From positions 64,001 to 114,269 of the IMG/VR virus record IMGVR_UViG_3300020158_000005: DNA of 50,269 nt. One strand, 5' to 3'. Below, piece after piece: positions 24,520-32,979 of the stretch. A program made the position numbers and the translations under genes. Below the pieces are notes generated by a model. The model did not search any database. It saw only the letters and a list, made by a program, of their open reading frames with translations, and was not told the origin of the DNA. The DNA is from a virus. The number at the start of each line of letters is the position of its first letter. Position 1 is the stretch's first letter.

Positions 24520-24695
24520 TCTTTTATTTTTACTTTTGCTTCATATCCACATATAGGACAGAAATTAACTTGGTTTCCATACTCTTCATTATCAACAAAA
24601 AGTTTTCCATCTTCATCTTCTGTACAAGACGTAATAGCTTTACCCCAAAGAGTAATATCTGCTTTTTTAGATAGTACACATTTATGTATTTCCAT
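24516..24695 (-). CDS. Small zinc-finger protein (59 aa)
   Basis: Four Cys are arranged as C6 (HKCVL), C24 (TSC), and a CPIC pair at about 46-49 (NFCPICGYEAK). This may be a zinc ribbon. The ATG at 24695 lies six bases after the preceding stop, and the stop overlaps the homing endonuclease start. No named family. Confidence 0.55.
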   Translation of the reverse strand: MEIHKCVLSKKADITLWGKAITSCTEDEDGKLFVDNEEYGNQVNFCPICGYEAKVKIKE

Positions 24696-24700
24696 CTTTT

Positions 24701-25258
24701 TTAGTTTAAAGATTCTTCAAATTTATTATTTAAACGAAAACATTCCCTTTCTACATTATACAACCCCCAACATTCCTGTTCTGGGGTGAATATAGTATTA
24801 AATTCTTTTTCCCAAAAAGTTTTCAAATATTTATGTTTATTAAATACTAACCATTGCAAAGAAAGTAATTCTTTCCCATTATCTTTAATGGATTTCATAA
24901 ATAAATTCTTAAATTTACTACTCACTTTACTATACTTACCTTCCAAAATAATTTTATAATCCTCATCAAACTCTGCAGGTAATCTATAAACAAGAATTAT
25001 TTCTCCTGTAGGATAGTCAAATTCGTCCAATATTATAGAACCCCTCTCTTCTTCGGTCATTATAAATGCATTAAACCAATTCATGTTCTGTGGACGAAAT
25101 AACACCTGTAAACTATTTTCATAAGTGATGTCTTCTTCCGCATTAAACAAATAAGTGTTAACATACCTATTTTGTGTACATAAGTAAGGAGAAATATTCA
25201 GGATTGGTTTTAGAAATAAGGCAGAAACATTGGCTGTTTTTAAGCTTTCATCTATCAT
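24701..25258 (-). CDS. Unknown 185-aa phage protein
   Basis: An alpha/beta protein starting MIDESLKTANVSALFLKPIL and ending RLNNKFEESLN, with conserved-looking runs YLFNAEEDITYENS and EIILVYRLPAEFDEDYKIILEGKYSKVS. I have seen this layout as an uncharacterised phage protein but cannot name it. It is one base from the next gene. Confidence 0.5.
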   Translation of the reverse strand: MIDESLKTANVSALFLKPILNISPYLCTQNRYVNTYLFNAEEDITYENSLQVLFRPQNMNWFNAFIMTEEERGSIILDEFDYPTGEIILVYRLPAEFDEDYKIILEGKYSKVSSKFKNLFMKSIKDNGKELLSLQWLVFNKHKYLKTFWEKEFNTIFTPEQECWGLYNVERECFRLNNKFEESLN

Positions 25259-25259
25259 T

Positions 25260-25451
25260 TTATTTATATTTAGTAGTGGCTTCCTTTACTTTTTGCAATA
25301 ACTGTTTACTCTTAAATATGTGATTACTTCCATAAGATTCGTCAGGGAAATGTTCTAAAGCTAATTGGCACTCTAATAATAAAAAGATGAGATGGCTTTT
25401 TTCAGCTAGCATACTTGCTACTTGTTTGTCTGTAAATGTTACTTCAGTCAT
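25260..25451 (-). CDS. Unknown 63-aa helical protein
   Basis: Begins MTEVTFTDKQVASMLAEKSHL and forms two helices. It overlaps the upstream nuclease gene by eight bases. The function is unknown. Confidence 0.45.
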   Translation of the reverse strand: MTEVTFTDKQVASMLAEKSHLIFLLLECQLALEHFPDESYGSNHIFKSKQLLQKVKEATTKYK

Positions 25452-26568
25452 CGTATCTTAAATTTAATTTAACCATCTGGTTGTTATCAAAATTTTCTTT
25501 ACTAATATCAAAGATGTTATTCTCCATAGCCCAATTGACTTCCTCAAATAAACCTCTTACACCAGCATATTTTCTACCATTAATACTAAAACCATCTAAA
25601 GCTCTTAAAAAGTCTTGCTCTGTAGTTTCAAATATAAGAGGTTTAAGATTATCTGATGAAGTGTCTATAACGATAAAATTAAAAGGTAGTAAAGCATAAT
25701 CTCCTATACCTTGTTTATCCATCCATTGTAAAATACCTAAAGAATAGAAACATTGCTGTACATAATATCCATATTTCAAATAAGAATAAGCAAATCCTTC
25801 ACTATCGTATACAGCTTTTGTATCATATGGTTGTACTGTCTTAGTTCTATGGTCTACGTCAAGCTTATCTACCTCTTGTTTACATTCAATCTTATTACCA
25901 AATAATGTTTCATATTCCCATTCTATAACAAGATGGTTATAAACATTAAATCCGTAGTCTTCTGTATATTTAAATAAGGGTCCTACTTTTTCGTCATTTA
26001 ACACTTTTTCGGCAATCTGTTTAGCTTTTTCTAGTAGTCTAGTGTCTATCACCATCTTACCTACAGCTTCCATCTTAGATTTGAAATATTCCTCTTCCTT
26101 ACTACCTACAAAAATATCTACTACCTTACTTACTTCCTTACCTTTAAATTTACCTAATCCTTGTACATAATCAAATGCTTCGGAAAATCTAGCTAAGAAT
26201 GTAGAGGTAATTTCTCCATCTATTGTATCTCTCATAGTGAAATCATACAACTTATCAGATAAATCAAACATTTGTCCATCTCCTCTTACACCTTCATATA
26301 AATAGAATTGTTCATCTAGACGTTGTTCAAATTCCTGGAAATCTGCATTACATTCTAGCATAATAAAATCCACAATACTACCTAACATTAAACTGTAAGT
26401 AAGCTTTTCTTCTCTTTTTTCTCCTAAAATAAACTCCTTATAGAATTGTCTTGGATTCTTATCATACGTTTTTAAGGCTGATTGGTTTATCTTAACGATT
26501 TTTCTATAATCGGTTTTGGGTTGTTCATAACGAACAGTGTCATCTTGTTTTAATTGTCCTTTTATCAT
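25444..26568 (-). CDS. PD-(D/E)XK exonuclease (RecB/Cas4-like)
   Basis: The core shows the PD-(D/E)XK pattern: LGSIVDFIML (helix with Asp), IECKQEVDKLDVD, then QPYDTKAVYD with the Asp-x-Lys pair, followed by YYVQQCFYSLGI, the Q-x3-Y helix typical of RecB- and exonuclease VIII-like families. The first residues, NQSALKTYDKNPRQFYKEF, are the usual DNA-end binding helix. It probably degrades or resects DNA during recombination with the phage RecA or annealing protein. It shares the N-terminal peptide MIKGQ with the SSB-like protein. Length 374 aa is normal. Confidence 0.78.
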   Translation of the reverse strand: MIKGQLKQDDTVRYEQPKTDYRKIVKINQSALKTYDKNPRQFYKEFILGEKREEKLTYSLMLGSIVDFIMLECNADFQEFEQRLDEQFYLYEGVRGDGQMFDLSDKLYDFTMRDTIDGEITSTFLARFSEAFDYVQGLGKFKGKEVSKVVDIFVGSKEEEYFKSKMEAVGKMVIDTRLLEKAKQIAEKVLNDEKVGPLFKYTEDYGFNVYNHLVIEWEYETLFGNKIECKQEVDKLDVDHRTKTVQPYDTKAVYDSEGFAYSYLKYGYYVQQCFYSLGILQWMDKQGIGDYALLPFNFIVIDTSSDNLKPLIFETTEQDFLRALDGFSINGRKYAGVRGLFEEVNWAMENNIFDISKENFDNNQMVKLNLRYDD

Positions 26569-26864
26569 AGTTTTCTTAATATTTTAATTCTATTAGCAAT
26601 ATACCAAATTCCACCTTGACTTAAAGGTCTTTCTACTGCATCGTATTCTTCTATTTCCACTTCATACCATACTCTACCTGTTTTAGTTAAATGTGGGGCA
26701 TCAGGAGCATGGGTACAATGCCATCCATATCTTTCTTTAAAGCCTTTTGTAGGATGATTTTCTGCTGTAAGCCAAACATTTGTACGATAGCGAGCTCTTT
26801 TATTGATAAATAAAGAGGCAATTTTACCATCCTTCATTTCTCTAAATAACTTATATGCTATCAT
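26565..26864 (-). CDS. Conserved phage protein of unknown function (99 aa)
   Basis: The pattern YKLFREMKDGKIASLFINK, then ENHPTKGFKERYGWHCTHAPDAPHL and RVWYEVEIEEY is that of a widespread uncharacterised phage family. The His/Cys-rich middle could bind metal. It overlaps both neighbours by four bases. Confidence 0.6.
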   Translation of the reverse strand: MIAYKLFREMKDGKIASLFINKRARYRTNVWLTAENHPTKGFKERYGWHCTHAPDAPHLTKTGRVWYEVEIEEYDAVERPLSQGGIWYIANRIKILRKL

Positions 26865-27223
26865 AGTAAATAATTTATTGTTACTTTAGTACCTCTTCTA
26901 GTTAATTTAAATAATTTTTCTGATTTAACATCTAAAATAATGCAATTATCATTAAAAACTTGCTCTTTCTTTTTTATACGCTTAAAAATATGGTCGCAGT
27001 AGTTTACAAATTCTCTTTGTGTCATATTAGGTTTCATACCTATTAACATAGCACTAGGTGGTAATACTTCTCCTTTGTAAAAAGCTTTAGCTGTTTTTTT
27101 ACTAAATTGGTCTTTTTTACTACAAGGAATAATAGTAGCAGTACCCCTGTCATCATAAAATATGGCTAATCTTCTACCTTTATTGTCATAAAATGCATAG
27201 GTAGCAAACTCATTTATTGTCAT
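26861..27223 (-). CDS. Unknown 120-aa protein
   Basis: A basic alpha/beta protein, MTINEFATYAFYDNKGRRLAIF at the start, with CDHIFKRIKKKEQVF in the middle. It is coupled to the gene downstream (ATGA) and overlaps the 48-aa gene upstream. No family recognised. Confidence 0.5.
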   Translation of the reverse strand: MTINEFATYAFYDNKGRRLAIFYDDRGTATIIPCSKKDQFSKKTAKAFYKGEVLPPSAMLIGMKPNMTQREFVNYCDHIFKRIKKKEQVFNDNCIILDVKSEKLFKLTRRGTKVTINYLL

Positions 27224-27356
27224 ATAATCTGTTTAACACTTTATCAAAAATATCAAATACTTCCTTACCAATTTTCTTTCTTAAAGGTAGTACATTTATT
27301 GTAGTGGCATCAAAATAAGCTTTTAAAGCTTCCACTTCTTCATTACTTAATGTCAT
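27210..27356 (-). CDS. Unknown 48-aa protein
   Basis: A frame from ATG 27356 to TGA 27210, starting MTLSNEEVEALKAYFDATT. Its start overlaps the previous stop (ATGA) and its end overlaps the next start by 14 bases. It is short, but the chain of overlaps supports translation. Confidence 0.45.
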   Translation of the reverse strand: MTLSNEEVEALKAYFDATTINVLPLRKKIGKEVFDIFDKVLNRLYDNK

Positions 27357-27529
27357 AGACTAATATTTTTATCAATTTTATTAAGGCAATATTGCTTTAA
27401 TTGTTCCCCTAAAGTAATAAGTCCTACACCTATAATACCATTAATCTCCACTATATTATCAATTACATCAGCTAGCGTGAACTTTTCCTCTAGAATCAGC
27501 TTCTTTAGCTCTTCTTTTTCCAGTTTCAT
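27353..27529 (-). CDS. Unknown 58-aa protein
   Basis: A frame from ATG 27529, starting MKLEKEELKKLILEEKFTLA, with an Ile/Gly-rich hydrophobic middle (IVEINGIIGVGLITLG). It overlaps the 3' end of the HNH gene by 62 bases in another frame and the next gene by four. It might be a small membrane-associated peptide. Confidence 0.42.
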   Translation of the reverse strand: MKLEKEELKKLILEEKFTLADVIDNIVEINGIIGVGLITLGEQLKQYCLNKIDKNISL

Positions 27530-27968
27530 TTTTATCTATTTTACTTTTATTGTCATGGCAATTGTCACACAACACTTGTAATCCATTTTCTTCACAAAAT
27601 AATCTTTCTACAAACCCTGGTAGGTCTGCAAAACTATTTAAACTCCCTGCTGGGATAATGTGGTCTACAGAAACTTGCTTATCAGGGAAATAGTTTTTAC
27701 AAATATTACACTGAAATTCAACACGTTGTCTTTTGTTTGGACCTACATACACTCGTTTGGCTTTATTCTTACAAGATTGTATAGGTTTCCATACAATAGT
27801 GCGTCTTCTTAAGCTACTACGAATAAAACTGAAGAAAGCAGAGGTAGACATTGTTCCGTTATTATACGGTTTGTCTACCAATGACTTCCTTACAGCCTTC
27901 TTTCCCTTAGGTTTTACTCCTGAGACATCACTTATTTCTTGTTTGTTTTTTGGTCTTTTCTTCCTCAT
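27468..27968 (-). CDS. HNH endonuclease (166 aa)
   Basis: A basic N-terminal region (RKKRPKNKQ...) precedes a zinc-stabilised HNH core: CNICKNYFPDKQVSVDHIIPAGSL, then FVERLFCEENGLQVLCDNCHDNKSK. Both CxxC knuckles, Asp-His and the final His are intact. This form, with FVERLFCEENGLQVLC, is typical of phage-encoded HNH nucleases near replication genes rather than of NUMOD-containing homing enzymes. It lies directly downstream of the DNA polymerase. Confidence 0.8.
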   Translation of the reverse strand: MRKKRPKNKQEISDVSGVKPKGKKAVRKSLVDKPYNNGTMSTSAFFSFIRSSLRRRTIVWKPIQSCKNKAKRVYVGPNKRQRVEFQCNICKNYFPDKQVSVDHIIPAGSLNSFADLPGFVERLFCEENGLQVLCDNCHDNKSKIDKNETGKRRAKEADSRGKVHAS

Positions 27969-27977
27969 ATTTCATTT

Positions 27978-29837
27978 TTAGTGACATTCATAATAATTAT
28001 TACCAATATCTGCACTACAACCAATAACAACATTTAATTTAAGTCGTTCATTTGTTAATCGCATTGCTTCCTGTACTAGTAATTTGGTACTTTCTATTTT
28101 ATCCAAAGGTACATTAAATAACACTTCATCATGATATTGTAAGCCAATTTTTATTCCTAATTTACGTAAATAAGTTACCCAAATATCGAATACATATACG
28201 GCTGTACCCTGATTTAATGTAGAAAATTTATCTTTTTCATTTCTTAGAGAATACCAATATCCATTTACGGGATTTTGTTGCCATTGCTGTCTATTAACAG
28301 TTTTAACATTTAAACTATCTTCCACTTGTAAAATAGCTTTATTTCTCTTCCAAAATACATCTAATAGTTTCTTTGCAAAAGATTCTTTAAATCCTCCATT
28401 TCTAGCTAATGTTTTAACTCCTACTTTATAAGTAGCGGAGAAATTAACCACTTTTGCTTTTTGTCTTGCTTCTTTGTGATTTTCTCTTCCTTCTTTGTGA
28501 GCTATCACTTGTTCTTCTGTAAGAAGTCCTGCTTTTACTGCAATATCTAAATGTGGGTCAAATCCAGGAACATCCATCTCCCTAACATAATCAGGGTCAT
28601 ATTTAAATATGTAATGTCTTTTTGTATTATCTTCAATTCCCGATAGGTCACATCCAAATAATACACATCCTTCATCTGCAATAATACTACTCCTTACTTC
28701 TTTACCATATTTCTTGCTGAAGCCAGGTAGATTAACCACTACAGCATGCTGTAATCGCAAGGTGTTCGTTAATCCTGCACATGAAGCATATAGTCGTCCC
28801 ATCACTTGGTCCTTTAGAAAGGCTTTAAAAATGCCAATACGGTGGGATATTACAGTGAGTCCTTCTAACACTTCTAATTTAGGTTCCTTCTGGAATAGTT
28901 TCTTTACACTAGGACAAACTTCTCCACCACCTTCTTTACTAGCGATTTGAGGAATTTGTTTAGTTGTTCCATTTTCTTTATTCCTTACATGTTTAATATG
29001 TTCAGGAACCCATCCCAGAGAATACAACCAATTCTTAATCTGAGCACTAGAATTACTATTTGGGTCCTCCCATCCTAACACTTTTTCTAGTGTTTTCTCT
29101 TTTACTACTTCTTTACCTTGTTCTTTTAAAGCAGAAAAGAATAAATCTCCCTTAGTAAATGTATTTCCACTATCATCTTCTATAGCGTTTTTATAGACAT
29201 TTTCTTTTTTAACGGCTACTTTAGGCATTACAGACTCAAGTTGTTCTACTTTAGTTTCTTTATCATCTTCTAGATGTTTTAGTGTACTCTCTACATGAGG
29301 TACATCTAATCTTAAACCAATTTCTTCTTGTTCTCTAACGCAATCCATTTTAAAAGAAACATACCTACAAAATCTTAACACTAATTCCATAGTGCCATAG
29401 ATTTCCATTAAATAATCAAATTGCTGTTTAGCTAATTTTGTATTTATTTTAACATCCTCTTCACATCTATGGACATACACTTCTACAGAAGCATTTTCCC
29501 AATCTTCCACTTTAGGTTTAGGTACACCAAAATCTTCTCCCCATCCTTCCAATCCATGTGATATTCTATCGGGGTACAAATACCATGAAATAGGTAGAGT
29601 ATCAATTAAAGGTATTTCTCCATCAAACCCAAGGATTTTCCTGATAACTGGTAGGTCATAGCGAATTATGTTATGACCAATTAAAATCATTTCTTGTTTC
29701 AGAAAGTCTAATATATCTCCATACTTTGTAAGACTTCCACTTGTTCCATCATCAAGACAATGGTAGCTTAGACAGTGGATTTTACTCACACTGTCTAAGA
29801 GTCCATCACTTTCTATGTCAAAAATTATCATTTTCAT
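27978..29837 (-). CDS. polA: Family A DNA polymerase with 3'-5' exonuclease
   Basis: The exonuclease occupies the first ~170 residues: IIFDIESDG (Exo I), GHNIIRYDLP (Exo II) and HRCEEDVKIN near Exo III. The polymerase follows: motif A FGCDLSGIED (~388), motif B RQKAKVVNFSATYKVG (~460) and motif C QYHDEVLF (~582). The Glu in motif A is the steric gate. At 619 aa it is shorter than T7 or bacterial Pol I and lacks the 5' nuclease domain. It is the replicative polymerase. Near the start a TAAATTTG element and a TACGTA palindrome may contribute to regulation. Confidence 0.95.
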   Translation of the reverse strand: MKMIIFDIESDGLLDSVSKIHCLSYHCLDDGTSGSLTKYGDILDFLKQEMILIGHNIIRYDLPVIRKILGFDGEIPLIDTLPISWYLYPDRISHGLEGWGEDFGVPKPKVEDWENASVEVYVHRCEEDVKINTKLAKQQFDYLMEIYGTMELVLRFCRYVSFKMDCVREQEEIGLRLDVPHVESTLKHLEDDKETKVEQLESVMPKVAVKKENVYKNAIEDDSGNTFTKGDLFFSALKEQGKEVVKEKTLEKVLGWEDPNSNSSAQIKNWLYSLGWVPEHIKHVRNKENGTTKQIPQIASKEGGGEVCPSVKKLFQKEPKLEVLEGLTVISHRIGIFKAFLKDQVMGRLYASCAGLTNTLRLQHAVVVNLPGFSKKYGKEVRSSIIADEGCVLFGCDLSGIEDNTKRHYIFKYDPDYVREMDVPGFDPHLDIAVKAGLLTEEQVIAHKEGRENHKEARQKAKVVNFSATYKVGVKTLARNGGFKESFAKKLLDVFWKRNKAILQVEDSLNVKTVNRQQWQQNPVNGYWYSLRNEKDKFSTLNQGTAVYVFDIWVTYLRKLGIKIGLQYHDEVLFNVPLDKIESTKLLVQEAMRLTNERLKLNVVIGCSADIGNNYYECH

Positions 29838-29847
29838 AGATACAAAT

Positions 29848-29922
29848 TTACGTATTTTCTCTATCTCTTAATTCATTTAGAGCTTGATTAAACATTTCCA
29901 TTCCTGCTATAGTAGTGTACAT
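29848..29922 (-). CDS. Possible 24-aa leader peptide before the polymerase
   Basis: A frame from ATG 29922 to TAA 29848 reads MYTTIAGMEMFNQALNELRD and ends RENT. It lies alone in the ~95-base gap before the polymerase gene. The evidence is only its position and its acceptable start. Confidence 0.25.
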   Translation of the reverse strand: MYTTIAGMEMFNQALNELRDRENT

Positions 29923-29934
29923 AGTTACATTTCT

Positions 29935-31140
29935 TCATGCAACTCCATCCCTTAGGTCTTCTGCGGTCCTCCGTCTCGTTTCAAAATCCTGCACTATTTC
30001 TGCATCAGAATAATCTGCCTCATAATCATCTTCCTCATATTCATCATCTTCTTCTGTTTGAAGAGCTTCTGAAACAAATGAAGGGTCTTCAAATTTAGCT
30101 TTAAATTGGGAAATAATTTGAGAAATTTCTTTCTTTCTGCCTATAATAGATTTTTCTTTAAGTTCATTTCCTCCTATATAACAATAATCCTTCATAAATT
30201 CAAAAGGAACATAATATATTTGAGCTTTTGTAGCTAGAAGATGTGGTTCCACATATTTCTTATACATTGTTCTAAAAGCTTTGTGAGGATAAGAAGTACC
30301 TTGTAAATCTTTATCTACTAGAAATATCACTTTAGTCATATCTATAGTGCCATGTAATAATATATGTAGTTTTTGATACATATAATTTTCTGGTAATACT
30401 ATAGGAAGTACAACAGGTAATATTTCAGCAGATGTATTTCTAAATAAAGAATAACTACCCATACTAGCAGAGAAAGTACGCATATTTATTGTAGTTAATC
30501 CTTCTTTGAAAACATTTTCTGTTATATTATCATAACGATGTATCCAACCACTATTTTCTAATAAAAGTGGATTTTCCTGTCCAAGATATGCATTTACATA
30601 TGTATCTACAGAACCTTTTATAGAATCATGCCCACTACCATCTGTAATTAAGTTATAAATAAAATAACTTAATGGATTTTCTTTATCCTTTAAAGTAGCT
30701 TTAAACATATCTACATGTTCTCCTGTTAAAGACCTTCCTTGTCTACTATCTATATATTTTTCATTTATATAGTGGTATCTTTTATTAAAAAGTTGGGGAG
30801 CCACAGATAAATAAACTAAGGGAATAAACTCAGAAAAAGGACACATAAAATACCTACTAGCACTACTTAGTCCTCTTGAGTTAGTACCTAATTTAAAAAT
30901 ACTTGCAGGAGCTTCAGCTCCATTATCTTTTCCTTCCCAAAAAGGAGGAATGATTTTAGGTTTTACAGTACGTTTCCTTTTTACAGGTGCTGTTGTAGAT
31001 ATAGTAATAGAAGGATTATCAGTAGTTTCTGCAGGAATTTCTTGCATTCTTGCTGCATAGTCCCATGCGGCATCTATAGTCATAGTTTCTCCAATACTAG
31101 CTTGTGGCAACGATTCCGTTCTCACTTGTAATTGTCTCAT
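29935..31140 (-). CDS. Unknown acidic-tailed protein of the ubiquitin-like cluster
   Basis: The 401-aa protein (or 382 aa from the ATG at 31083, just after the E1 stop) has a polar, basic N-terminal linker (APVKRKRTVKPKIIPP), a central alpha/beta domain (~80-345; pieces EILPVVLPIVLPENY and TKVIFLVDKDLQG) and an extremely acidic tail (TEEDDEYEEDDYEADYSD). I find no catalytic motif. It overlaps the E1-like gene by 44 bases or lies 13 bases after it, and is followed by the polymerase. Position makes it a candidate target, adaptor or additional factor of the Ub-like system. The assignment to that system is inference. Confidence 0.6.
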   Translation of the reverse strand: MRQLQVRTESLPQASIGETMTIDAAWDYAARMQEIPAETTDNPSITISTTAPVKRKRTVKPKIIPPFWEGKDNGAEAPASIFKLGTNSRGLSSASRYFMCPFSEFIPLVYLSVAPQLFNKRYHYINEKYIDSRQGRSLTGEHVDMFKATLKDKENPLSYFIYNLITDGSGHDSIKGSVDTYVNAYLGQENPLLLENSGWIHRYDNITENVFKEGLTTINMRTFSASMGSYSLFRNTSAEILPVVLPIVLPENYMYQKLHILLHGTIDMTKVIFLVDKDLQGTSYPHKAFRTMYKKYVEPHLLATKAQIYYVPFEFMKDYCYIGGNELKEKSIIGRKKEISQIISQFKAKFEDPSFVSEALQTEEDDEYEEDDYEADYSDAEIVQDFETRRRTAEDLRDGVA

Positions 31141-31870
31141 TTTGATTTAATTTAATTTGTTCTACAGATTCAGTTTTATAATCTAAGAATGGTCCAAAGA
31201 ACCTTTGATGGAATGGAACTTCTTTAAATTCAGCACCCATTTTCTTGTTTGCCAACCAGTTACAGAAGGTAGCTGTAATAAAAGTTGCAATACCCATAGC
31301 TACAAAAGTAGTTTGTTTCATGGTACAATCAAGTTCTTCTATCTCACTATCATCAAATAACCAATTTTTATATTCTTCAATTTGTTCAGGATGGTCCCCT
31401 TGAACAACAAACACTTCACATAATTCTCCTGCCATTCTACCGTCTATAAATAAACAATCTTCATATTCAGCAGGGTCTTTAGCAAGTGTATGATTCTCCC
31501 ATTCTAAGAAAATTTCTTTACGGGCTTTCATATTATCTAAACCAGTAATACAAATATCCATCATACCAAAGTCAAGAGAATACATTTCTTTTATAGGAGT
31601 AAGATTATTAACGCAACCAAATTGATTACAAATTTCTGCTACAGCACTCACTTTACTCTTACCAATATCAGATTGTCTATACATTTGACCACCTTGTACA
31701 TTAGTTTCATCTACATTATCTCCATCAATAATATAAATTTCATGCATAATTCTACTTAAAGATAGGCAAGTCCAGCTTCCAATACCGCCAGCTCCTATCA
31801 TCATTATTTCTTTTTGCTGGTCAGCCCAATCAAATCCCGACCATCTTTTACCTTGAATTAATTTGTTCAT
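31097..31870 (-). CDS. ThiF/E1-like adenylating enzyme
   Basis: The 257-aa protein has an adenylation Rossmann core: MMIGAGGIGSW (residues 23-33, G-x-G-x-x-G), strand IYIIDGD (46-51) with the ribose-binding Asp, and the downstream ETNVQGGQMYRQSDIGKSK (Arg/Lys contacts to ATP). ICITGLDNMKARK (107-118) corresponds to the conserved D-N motif. Cys182 in LDCTMKQTTFVA is the best candidate for a thioester Cys. E1-like enzymes activate the C-terminus of a ubiquitin-like protein as an adenylate. Its neighbours are a JAB peptidase, an E2-like protein and two Ubls, so it is the activating enzyme of that set. Confidence 0.88.
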   Translation of the reverse strand: MNKLIQGKRWSGFDWADQQKEIMMIGAGGIGSWTCLSLSRIMHEIYIIDGDNVDETNVQGGQMYRQSDIGKSKVSAVAEICNQFGCVNNLTPIKEMYSLDFGMMDICITGLDNMKARKEIFLEWENHTLAKDPAEYEDCLFIDGRMAGELCEVFVVQGDHPEQIEEYKNWLFDDSEIEELDCTMKQTTFVAMGIATFITATFCNWLANKKMGAEFKEVPFHQRFFGPFLDYKTESVEQIKLNQNETITSENGIVATS

Positions 31871-31883
31871 TTTTTAATATTTT

Positions 31884-31916
31884 AAAAAGGGATGTATATT
31901 TCAACACCCCTTTTTT
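31884..31916 (-). terminator. Hairpin between the JAB and E1 genes
   Basis: Arms AAAAAGGG and CCCTTTTT, extended by TGT/ACA after one mismatch, form a stem followed by T on both strands. Genes on either side are 13-6 bases away, so it may only attenuate readthrough. Confidence 0.6.
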
Positions 31917-31921
31917 GTTAA

Positions 31922-32884
31922 TTAATCTACCATCACATGTCCTAATACAGTAGGTCCGTCACTTACAGCTTCTTCAGTTTCAGCTAATATCATATAAGTC
32001 AGTTCTTCCACAATTCCTTTGATAAGTCTATTGTAAGTGAAAGATTTTAAATGTTTCTCTAAAAGTTCTAACACTTGAATATAATCCCAAATACTTGCTT
32101 GTGGATACATAATTCCAAAATGCTCTTCAAAAGCTATGGAAAACTCAGCTAGATAGCTATCTAATTGTTTCTTAGTTTTAAGAAGATTATTCTTTTTAAT
32201 TAAGTTCTCTACAGGAGAATCTGGAGTCATTAAGTAGTTTTCTTCCACAAAAGAATTCAAAACACCATAAGCATCTTCTTTAGACATTAACAATGTCAAA
32301 GTGCTTTCTTGGGGTTTATATTTCTCATCTACATATTTTCTCCACTCTTCATCAGTCATATCCATGATGTCTTTATCTCTTTTTTGAGATTTAGTACCAT
32401 ATCCATAGTAGTCATCATCATTCAATCCTAATTCTCCTTGTTCCCATTTAGAATTCGTACTATCTTTGCCAGTATAGCTACTACCCATGCTCCCATATTT
32501 TCCACCATATCCACCATATACTCCATTATAAAATCCAGGATAGACAGGTTTAGCATCATCAATAGCTTTCTTAACAGCAGTGTAGCGAGCAGCAAAAGCT
32601 TCTTCTACAGGAACTACTGCATTTTCAAATTGTATTTTACAATCCATCACTACTAATACATCCTTAGATTTTTCTCCACCTAATACAAGGGGCTCAAATC
32701 CATCTAAATTATTGGCAAATTCCAGAGTAGTATCTGGTTTACCATTTCTTGTAGCTTTAAATGCTACTTTAGCTACGTATTCTCCTTTGAAATTTACTAT
32801 AAGCATAAGCAAATAGTTACTCAATACACCCCTATCTTCTAATTGTGACCAATCGGTTCCACTAAAGAAAGCACTCATAGAATG
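31922..32884 (-). CDS. JAB/JAMM peptidase, exon 2
   Basis: This exon begins with CAT TCT ATG, giving HSMSAFFSGTDWSQLED. Joined to exon 1 (HIHTH) it completes the metalloprotease motif H-x-H-x7-S-x2-D, with Ser129 and Asp132 of the joined protein. The next ~60 residues finish the JAB fold (YLLMLIVNFKGEYVAKVAF). The remainder is a Tyr/Gly-rich linker (YPGFYNGVYGGYGGKYGSM) and a long helical C-terminal domain absent from minimal JAB proteins. The joined protein is about 441 aa. Read alone from ATG 32878 this part would lack the zinc ligands. The protein would cleave or process Ubl conjugates or precursors. Confidence 0.85.
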   Translation of the reverse strand, partial: HSMSAFFSGTDWSQLEDRGVLSNYLLMLIVNFKGEYVAKVAFKATRNGKPDTTLEFANNLDGFEPLVLGGEKSKDVLVVMDCKIQFENAVVPVEEAFAARYTAVKKAIDDAKPVYPGFYNGVYGGYGGKYGSMGSSYTGKDSTNSKWEQGELGLNDDDYYGYGTKSQKRDKDIMDMTDEEWRKYVDEKYKPQESTLTLLMSKEDAYGVLNSFVEENYLMTPDSPVENLIKKNNLLKTKKQLDSYLAEFSIAFEEHFGIMYPQASIWDYIQVLELLEKHLKSFTYNRLIKGIVEELTYMILAETEEAVSDGPTVLGHVMVD

Positions 32885-32929
32885 CAGTTACGTTATTGGG
32901 AATTTTTTAATTATTTCCCACTTTATTTT

Positions 32930-32959
32930 TTGTTATTTAAAATTAATTATTTATATTTG
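32930..32959 (+). promoter_or_regulatory. Promoter of the intron-borne endonuclease
   Basis: TTG (32930-32932), 19 bases and TATATTTG (32952-32959) match the Bacteroidota consensus and are oriented toward the plus-strand endonuclease at 32980, opposite to the host gene. Confidence 0.75.
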
Positions 32960-32979
32960 CTCTCACCATAAAATAAATT

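Noticed and set aside
27468-27968. HNH gene after the polymerase as a homing element
   Set aside because: It has no NUMOD or helix-turn-helix targeting modules, does not disrupt neighbours and looks like a resident phage HNH nuclease.
32878-32878. ATG 32878 as the true start of a separate gene
   Set aside because: Extending two codons upstream and joining over the intron restores a perfect JAMM motif, so this ATG is an internal Met.
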